From contig OX442314.1 in the NCBI GenBank assembly GCA_949358305.1, forward strand, positions 41,362,581 to 41,426,580: a stretch of 64,000 nucleotides of DNA. The letters run 5' to 3'. Each line of letters starts with the position of its first letter. The stretch's first letter is position 1. The translations under genes were made by a program, and so were the position numbers. Source of the stretch: Strigamia acuminata (lineage: Eukaryota; Arthropoda; Chilopoda; Geophilomorpha; Linotaeniidae). Below the pieces are notes generated by a model that was not told the DNA's origin, made no database searches, and saw only the letters and a program-made list of their open reading frames with translations. Below, piece after piece: positions 57,096 to 64,000 of the stretch.

Positions 57096-57149
57096 GCTGT
57101 CTAGGACGAACGGAAAATAATGGAGATTCCCGTTGGGGTGACGTAAGGT

Positions 57150-57680
57150 GTGAGCATCATGATCCAGGGTTTCGGCCCGAGCCTCTGTCTTTCAGTGTTT
57201 AGTGGACTTGTCCAGCTGCACATTGCGATTGGCTACCAGCATGGCATCTTCCACTGTTTTGATAATCGGCTGAGGGGCTTTCGTGGTTTGGAATCCAGCT
57301 TCCTTTTTTGCTTGATGTCGGTTGTTAACGTAATAGTTTCGATTCTTCCAATTTCCGCGGTTATGTGAACTCTTAGAAGCTGCATATCTTCTACGTGAGG
57401 GTGACTGATCTTGTTCAAACGAATCTCGTCGCGCGTACGGTTTTCTTACTGGGGTCAGCTTGTGTGTCTCGGTTGTTCAGACGTTTGTTCGAATCGTTTG
57501 TTATTCTTCTTAAGCCATTTTGGACAGTTACGTTTAAAATGGCCAGCCTCGTGGCAATAGAAACATTTGCCGGTCGTGCTCTCCGAGTGCGCGGCAAACA
57601 TTCTTTTCATAATTTCTTCGTTGTCGATATCTGAAGATTTACTCTATTCTACTTCTTGTTCCGGGTTATTGTCCATTTTT
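57150..57680 (-). pseudogene. Gag nucleocapsid fragment with CCHC zinc knuckle
   Basis: The minus strand near 57600-57500 reads GKCFYCHEAGHFKRNCPKWL, a clear C-x2-C-x4-H-x4-C knuckle of retrotransposon Gag. An interrupted frame with no protease motif recognised follows toward 57150. A stop lies before the knuckle region. Confidence 0.65.
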
Positions 57681-57699
57681 AAATTTTGAAGGTGAAATT

Positions 57700-58890
57700 T
57701 ACCTGGATTTTTCGCATCTTTATTATATTTAGGAGTCGTAGATGATTTATCCTCATTATCGTAGGCAAGTTTAGCAGATAACTGCGCCTGATTCTCGAAC
57801 AGACATCGATTGTGACTGACATATTGTACGATTTCATTGACTGTGTTATTGCCGAATTATCCATGTGAAACCACACAAAACCTAGATTATGATTATAATT
57901 TATAAAAATTAATAAAAGTAAGTACAAGTAATAAAAAACAGGAAATTAATAAATAAACAACAACTTATCAGGCATCAATGGCTTGTTTGAATAGCCAACT
58001 GTTTTCTTTGAGAAAGGTTGGAGATTCTTTACAGCTCCAGTTTTTGCTTTTTTTCATCTGCATCATTTTTGATTTTTCAAAGTCATTTTTGTTTTTGCAT
58101 CTTCATCGCAATATTGTTTTCATTGCCATTTGTAACACTTTGGTTTTATTCGTTTCTCTTCATATTCCTTTTCACTTTCATCGCTGGACATCAGTTCCTA
58201 ATAACTGCTCACTATCCTGATAAGCTGAACACATTATTGAAAAAATGGTATCAAAAGAACAAGTGTTTTTTATGCTAAAAGAACTCTTCTTTAGCTTGTT
58301 GGGAATCAAAACACTGCTATTCTTTAACAGTTTAATTTGATGAGATGCTTGTGTCACTTAAAAACAGCAGCTGGGTATAATATTGTCATGTTGGCTCAAA
58401 TCCATTTTGCCTACTTCCACTAGGTGTTCTATTTTTTATACTAAAATGAATGGACCTGAACCGGTCCTTCAGGCTCCTCCATCTGGTTTTGCATTCTTTT
58501 CAATAAAGGTGTTTTTCAGAGAATCATGCCTCTTGTCTATCAATCACACACACCTGCCGTGCACTAAGTTAATCACCCAAGTCAATTGGGTAGGGAACCT
58601 GAAGGGGAGAACAAGGTCAGTGGTAAATATTCATTAATAATTTACGCAACACGACATCTGGCGAGCTTGACAGGATTTTGTAGAATAAATTTAAGGTTAA
58701 TTAAAAGTTAAGTAGGGGTTTTGAGAAGTGCAAAATGGAGGTGTGTTGACAAAGAGCAAAAAGTTTTGGTCGGGGAATCTTAGGGGTGTTCAATTGGTAC
58801 TAAGTTAGTGTAGCCCAAGGGGAAATTGTTTTGAAAGGTTATTACGTCTCAACAAAACAAGTATGGCAGTAGCTGACAGGAGTGTAAACG
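57700..58890. other. Unassigned, possible decayed coding DNA
   Basis: The minus strand near 58200-58000 gives charged peptides broken by stops. Plus-strand frames are Phe/Leu-rich reflections of the same DNA. No family recognised. Confidence 0.3.
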
Positions 58891-58894
58891 TTAC

Positions 58895-59640
58895 TTTGGT
58901 TGCCCTTTTTTTCAGGTGACCATAAGCAGGCCAAATTAGGCACTTTCCTGGCTCAGATAGAACTGGTGGGAGCCAAAATGGTATGGGACGAAGCAATCCA
59001 ATGCATTGTTGCTCGTGCGAGATGCCGAGACAAGGCTTTGGCATTTCTGTCTACCAACAATACAGTAAATACTACTGCGAACTGGAAGCTGTTTAAAAAA
59101 GAGCTACGGCTTATTTTGAGCCCAAATCAAACCCAGTTCAGCTGGGGATTGCTTTTAACTCTTGCATACAAGGTAAAGAGGAATCGGTCACTGAGTTCGC
59201 AACAAGGCTGTCGCGACTAGCCGACGACATGGCCGAGGGCGACCCCTTGGTTAAAGCTGCACTGTTTATCTTAAAGAAGACACAATTCGTGTCAGGATTA
59301 AACGCCCTTCTCAGACGACTGCTGTTAACTTCAAATCCGGCTAATTATCAAGCAGCTGTGGACGAAGCTACTCTGGAGGAGGTGAATGAACTCTCGAGTG
59401 GAGTAAAACTCACGGATAAGCTGGGGGCAATTGGAGATGGGAAAAAAGAAAAGGAAAAAGAGAAAGAAAAGGAAAAAGAAAAATCAAGAACATCTTTCGA
59501 AAACAATTCAGTAGTGCTGCGAGAGCGGGATACGTCGTTTGACGTCGCCAGCAGTTGTAGTAACGTAACACGTATTGGTAAAGAGATTCCTCTTTTGTTG
59601 CCACTAACTCGAAACATTCCTCTCCTCGTTATTCATTGCT
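58895..59640 (+). pseudogene. LTR-retrotransposon Gag fragment 2
   Basis: Plus strand: KLGTFLAQIELVGAKMVWDE and WKLFKKELRLILSPNQTQ. After a one-base frameshift near 59140 it continues QLGIAFNSCIQGKEESVTEF, ATRLSRLADDMAEGDPLV, ending in a Lys/Glu run. This is the layout of a retrotransposon capsid. No zinc knuckle or Pol follows before the next fragment. Confidence 0.6.
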
Positions 59641-59718
59641 TAAACTGAAACGATTTACAAAGATGACGAGGAATTTGTCCCAAGTGGTTTCGGGTTTTAT
59701 GAAATCATCAAACCACAG

Positions 59719-60153
59719 TCAGGCAACTCCTGTGATATAACACGGTACACATTTGTGTACGGCTCGATCAAGTGTATTGCCTCTACTTAGAGCGAGGCAC
59801 TTAATAGCGTCTAAAAACAATTCACCTTCGGCTGGAGTGCCTTCTCCAGTGAAGCGTGGAATATCTAAACCTTTATAAGTTAGCTTTTTGGTCAAATCGG
59901 AAATAGTGTTATTTCCTACGCCAGTAGAGCTCATAAAAGATGATTGTGCAGGTGCATTGTCAGCCATTCTCCTAATGGTCTCGACTAATTGGCGAATAGT
60001 TTCGCTTTGATCAGAAGTAGCAGGGGTAATAGAGACAGGTGGTAAATGATTTTGGGTTTTACGCACGGGAGTAGATGCAAAACCAATTTGATTTATTTTA
60101 ATCTCATTTACGTTTTTATAAGAGATGGGACAACTGCTGTAACAACGGCACAA
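59719..60153 (-). pseudogene. LTR-retrotransposon Gag N-terminal fragment 3
   Basis: A 144-codon frame has TIRQLVETIRRMADNAPAQS and GLDIPRFTGEGTPAEGELFL, the 'I/P-x-F-x-G' entry into a Gag capsid. It is cut off soon afterward. It might belong with the zinc-knuckle piece at 57150-57680 on the same strand, but other DNA lies between them. Confidence 0.5.
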
Positions 60154-60159
60154 ACGTGG

Positions 60160-60780
60160 TAACGTGTCAAATACAATAAACGAACAACATAGGTGATTGT
60201 TGACATAATTAGGCCGCGACCCACCTCAGTTTATTAACCCTAAAAACTGCTCAAACTTTGAGCAGACGAAAGGAGCGACTCCAAATAAGTAATCAAACAC
60301 AAATTTTTTTTAGAACAAACATGAATTTTTTAAAACAAACTAAAAAAATTTTTAAAAAAAAGAAATAAAAAAAAAAATCAGTCATCGGGGAAGATGTCTT
60401 TGGGTGATGGCCATTCAATTTGAATCATAGTAGATGAAGGGACATCTGCAAGAAAAGGCATTATAGATGCAGCATGCATAGATGCACCATTTTCATCTGG
60501 CTCCATCATACTTGGTGTAAAATCTAAGATGAAACAAAAAAAATTAAAGAAATTAAAAAAATTTATTAATAGAAAAAAATTAATAAATGAAAGAAAAAAA
60601 AATAATTAATAAAAGCAAAAAAAATTAATTAATGAAAGCAAACAAAAAAATTAAAATAACCCTTACATCCCACTATTTCATCAAAGTCCTCAAGTTCATT
60701 TCGAGGTGCATGCCTTTCTGTCATCGATGGGAATTGCAGGGTCATGCTTTAGGTCTGTCCGGTCCTGGGTTTGGGTTTTT
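60160..60780. other. A/T-rich, no feature recognised
   Basis: Long A-runs at about 60340-60380 and AATTAATnAA words at 60540-60660. No gene. Confidence 0.35.
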
Positions 60781-61500
60781 GTGATGACAAAAGCCAATAT
60801 CCAAGATTTGAAAGAAATGGGTAGTGAAATCTTTTCCTGGGCCTTTAAAGAAAGGCAATTTTGAATTTTTGGAGCCAAGTCCCGAGAGGGGAGGCCATGT
60901 TGGAATGTTCGAATATTTTTCCGCTTTCACTTTGGATCGAGAACGTGAAGGCGAAAATACAAGACAAGGACGGAAGCCAACCAGATCATTTCGCCGAATG
61001 ATGCAAAACGCTAAAGCGAAGATCCAGGATAAGGAAGGTATCCGTTCCGGTCCATCTCGCTGAAAAGATAGGAGATATTAATGATTTTGGGGCCAAGTCC
61101 CGAGAGGGAGGCCATTGGGTCTCGAATGGGTTTGAATTTTGTTTCACTTTGACTTGGTGCGCCGAAAATGTCAAAGCAAAAATTCAAGATAGGGAAAACA
61201 GTCCTCCAGACTGCCTCGTTAAAAAACGAGGTTAAAGGCAATTGGCCTAACCAGGTTGGATCCCGCCAGAAGGGGAAGGTGGGGAAAACAGTTTTTGTGA
61301 GTATCGTCGGATTCTCCAAAAACCAAGGAGAAAAAAGAATCCGAGTTCCCGGTCAGATGACCGGTCGCAGTCCATAGGCCCATCATGGACGCTGCGAGGC
61401 GAAGCCATGTGACGACCTACGACGGTACCCGGCTTCGACATGTCGAAAATGTGAAGGCCAAGATACAAGATACCTTTCCAGGAATACTGTCGCCACAGGA
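60781..61500 (+). pseudogene. Array of degenerate ubiquitin segments
   Basis: Plus-strand reading gives the ubiquitin helix segment (family form ENVKAKIQDKEGIPPDQ) at least four times. These are ENVKAKIQDKDGSQPDHF from 60939, NAKAKIQDKEGI from 61007, ENVKAKIQDRENSPPDC from 61164 and ENVKAKIQD from 61445. A weaker fifth (TKANIQDLKE) lies near 60787. Copies 1 and 3 are preceded by FTL-like residues, as in ubiquitin TLEV, and share CCAAGTCCCGAGAGGG about 70 bp upstream. Spacing is uneven (about 65-280 bp), stops intervene, and the N-terminal strand and C-terminal RLRGG are not recognisable. It is not a working polyubiquitin gene. Confidence 0.65.
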
Positions 61501-62010
61501 CGGATGGAAAACGGGCTCCGGTCATCTGACGAAAACTTTGCCTGCCCTCGGCAAAGTCCGGGGCTGTCTCCCTGTCGCGACGGACCACACCGGCCACGGG
61601 CCTCAACCGCGCCTGGCGAAGCAATGCTGCTACAGACAACACTGGCCGCGGGCCTAGACCGCGCCTGGTGGTGCAGGGTTGCATCGCAGTGGGACAGACC
61701 ACCTTACTAACCGGAGAAGGAGGAGTGGAACCTCTATAGGTGGTGACGGAAGGGTTAAGAAGAGTCTAAGACGGCCTGTGGGCATCACGGACCCACCCGT
61801 CCATGTAAGTAGTAATGTTACTTCTTGGCAAGTAATATTACTATTGTCAACGTTATTCACACCTCATTATTTATGCTCAGCTGAGACGGATTTTAAATTA
61901 ACACTAATTTGTTATCGGTGTCAGCTGAACAATTACAAAATTAATTAGAATACTGACTGCAGGAAAAATTAAAATTAAAAATTTGAAACAATTTTTTAAA
62001 AAAAAAAAGA
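61500..62010. other. GC-richer unassigned sequence
   Basis: CCGCGGGCCTAGACCGCGCCTGG and ACCGGCCACGGGCCTCAACC form a short diverged repeat at about 61585-61670. No protein or RNA feature was identified. Confidence 0.3.
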
Positions 62011-62011
62011 A

Positions 62012-62500
62012 TTAAAAAAAATTAAAATGACGAGCCACCATCGCGGCCGCGACCAAAGCCGCCCGTCGCACCTCGTTGGCCGCTTCCGCTGATGCTGTGG
62101 TGGCGTCGACAGCCTCTTGGGTAGTGGCCACGGCGTCGAAGTCGGTGCCATTGGCCGACGCGACGACCTCAGCCACTGCCGCCACCGACTCGCGCGTCGC
62201 TGTGGCCGACTGCGTCAAAGTCGTGGCCGCTGCGGCAACCGTCGTGGTCACCATGACCAAAGACAACGCCGGGTCATCCACCCGAACGGCATACCCAACC
62301 AACCCGGTCGCGCGCGCGGTTGCGTGCTCGCGCTCTTCTGCCTCCGCCGCCGCACGAAGCGCCACAATTCTTTGTGTTAGTATCGGCGGCTGTGGTGGCG
62401 ACGGAAGGCTGCAACGGAAAAGACGAAAAAAAAAAATTACAATCAAACGACCAATCGTGTCAATTTGCAATTTACCCACCTCGGCAGAGGCGACGTCCAC
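62012..62500 (-). CDS. Ala-rich frame, doubtful
   Basis: A 162-codon frame, very rich in Ala/Val/Thr/Glu (for example AVAEVVASANGTDFDAVATT), could form long amphipathic helices. It is in a GC-rich island between gag-like debris. High GC also lengthens the opposite frames. No family is recognised and it may be a compositional artefact or part of an element's structural gene. Confidence 0.2.
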   Translation of the reverse strand: MDVASAEVGKLQIDTIGRLIVIFFFRLFRCSLPSPPQPPILTQRIVALRAAAEAEEREHATARATGLVGYAVRVDDPALSLVMVTTTVAAAATTLTQSATATRESVAAVAEVVASANGTDFDAVATTQEAVDATTASAEAANEVRRAALVAAAMVARHFNFF

Positions 62501-62899
62501 CTCTCGTTAATCGAGGGGACGTCTCTCCACGCCGCCCTGCCCCGGCCTGCGCTTTGACGCGCTGATTGGTCATCCCTGTCTGTCATCTAAATACTAAAAT
62601 AAATAAAATAAGCGGAGAAGAATTTTGCAGTGTTTTGCTTTGCGTGGTTTTTCGGGTTATCGTGTCATTAATTACCCCTGGCCACAGTTGTTGCCGAAAT
62701 CTGATATGTCGTGTTCTGCCAACATGGAGACGAGGGACACTCGCTACGCTTCATCGCGCACATCTGTCTAATTGTTTGTTTGTTCGTTCCTTCGTTAAAT
62801 TCGTCAATTGAACAATTGTTCAATCCCTCAATCGATAAATTACCGAATTTATTCAATTCGGCTAAATTCGATCCGAAAACAATCGATTGTTTACTTACG

Positions 62900-63225
62900 G
62901 TAAATCCGCGAGTTGTGATGTGATGTCGGGAAGCCAACGATGCTTCGTTTTGCTTCGCTATGGTTGATGGTTCTGCGCACTGCAATGGCTTCGGGCGTTG
63001 ATGGTTCTGTAGGAGCGTCGTCAGTTCCAGGAACGTTTTCTGCTTGGGTTTCATTGGTCGGGCCAGGTCGGACAAGAGTTTGTACGTGTCTGCTCCCACA
63101 ACAGTCATCAGCCACAAGACCTTGAGTTCGTCAGTAACAATCCTAGGGCAGTTGAAAAAAAGCCTCTAATCGTTCTACATATTGTTCCCAGTCCTTATTC
63201 GGGTCGTATTACTCGAAGGTGGCGT
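62900..63225 (-). pseudogene. Ty3/gypsy Gag fragment 4
   Basis: The minus strand from about 63225 has a stop then YDPNKDWEQYVERLEAFFFN, KVLWLMTVVGADTYKLLSDL and RPMKPKQKTFLELTTLLQNH. This is the standard start of a gypsy Gag (NxDWxxYVERLE, then GxxTYxLLxxL, then P-KxxxxLxxLLxxH). The stop at about 63207 and loss of the remainder make it a pseudogene. Confidence 0.7.
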
Positions 63226-63315
63226 GACCAGCCATTCAAAACACCAAAAAATAATTTAAAATTGGGTAAAATGATGTACAAACGCGAAAATAGGCCTAAC
63301 GCCTGGGGCAATTTG

Positions 63316-64000
63316 TCAAAAAATTCCGTGAAAACGGACAAAAGTTGCGGTCTCAATTCGAGGTTGTTGGATACGGTGGGAGATCGACTGGATAGTTGAC
63401 GAGGCGACAATTGGTGCTCCTCCGACGGCTCCAGACTCCTCGATCATCATCGATGAAGCGTCCACAGTCGACTTCAATCTCCCGGTCACAAAATGGGTGT
63501 CTCGGTTGGCATCCGCCCCAACGATCCTCGTAACTCGCTGAGTGTATTCTGACAGGCGATGGTCACTTCTTTGTTCATATGTATGTTTAGGTCGCAATGT
63601 CGAATGCTGAAATAGAATATCTGCGGCGATCTTTTCGGGTTTCGGATAAGCGGCTCTTGCTGCTGAAATCACTCCAGGCGCCGTCAAACTTAATTTCAGT
63701 GTCGTAGGTCTTTCCGGCAGGCGTTACGATCTGGTCCGGCAACTCGGAAGGCTGTTCACCGACGATAATATACGCTCTCTTTGGGTATTCCCATGTTAGT
63801 GGCTTAATTCCTTTTTCCTTCACAAGATGTTTAATACGCGCCCAGTAAGCCGCATGCGCTTGGCGAAAACGTACAATAGCGTTGGCGCTTCCAAAAGGAA
63901 TTCGTGGTGGTGGAAAGTCGATTCCTTCCAAAGCTGTTCCGTTCATTGACTGATATCCCAATACATAAGCAACAATTGCCTCCTGTGAAGAGTCAAACAG
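63316..64000 (-). CDS. Unrecognised frame running off the window edge
   Basis: The minus strand from 64000 is open as LFDSSQEAIVAYVLGYQS, IDFPPPRIPFGSANAIVRFR, HAAYWARIKHLVKEKGIKPL, then WEYPKRAYIIVGEQPSELP. A second frame takes over near 63690-63316. The composition is that of a real protein and the frame is open at the window end, so the N-terminus is outside. No family is recognised; it may belong to the gag-bearing debris or be an independent gene. Confidence 0.35.

Noticed and set aside
60781-61500. A functional polyubiquitin gene
   Set aside because: Stops and uneven spacing separate the segments, and neither the N-terminal strand nor the RLRGG end is present.

Overview
This is eukaryotic nuclear DNA from an arthropod, most likely an insect. 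It is AT-rich with short GT-AG introns of about 55-140 bp. It carries a Stripe/Egr-type zinc-finger gene, animal ENPP, HECT, RBR and cyclin B sequences, and typical insect transposons (Ty3/gypsy, DIRS-like, LINE, PIF/Harbinger, hAT, THAP/P-like, fold-back MITEs). The order of insect is not determined; the short introns are compatible with a beetle.

Region by region. (1) 1-5.4 kb: the C-terminal end of an unidentified gene, a solo-LTR-like block, a complete six-exon ENPP-type ectophosphodiesterase (minus strand, 415 aa as spliced here) whose first intron holds a fold-back MITE, and a decayed inverted partial copy of that gene. (2) 5.4-10 kb: a broken THAP gene, MITEs and the first copy of a repeat family with an internal minisatellite. 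(3) 10-31 kb: the Egr/Stripe locus. One two-exon gene (minus strand, 496 aa, three C2H2 fingers) sits in about 20 kb of non-coding DNA made of GC-richer islands separated by simple satellites (20, 30, 31, about 40 and about 57 bp units). Its 5' flank has three consensus CArG boxes, two with abutting ETS cores, plus two full CREs and a TATA/TCAGT core promoter. (4) 31.2-36.0 kb: a structurally intact Ty3/gypsy element with identical 132-bp LTRs and a 5-bp target duplication, next to a hAT remnant. (5) 37.7-39.9 kb: a five-exon gene for a secreted, probably GPI-anchored, Thr-rich mucin-like protein with a Cys-rich N-terminal domain. (6) 40-64 kb: the second minisatellite-bearing element, then a dense field of broken mobile elements and broken host-like gene pieces.

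The most unusual part is region 6. Within 42-62 kb there are pieces of an RBR/RNF216-like RING, a HECT ligase (both lobes), two copies of a RING module fused to a 24-bp repeat, a PHD finger joined to a USP Cys-box, a cyclin B exon pair, and at least four degenerate copies of the ubiquitin helix segment around ENVKAKIQD. I read this as a region that has accumulated ubiquitin-pathway gene fragments among transposons. Whether an element captured them or ordinary duplication and decay produced them cannot be settled from this window. The only genes I would call intact are ENPP, Egr/Stripe, the mucin-like gene and the gypsy polyprotein.
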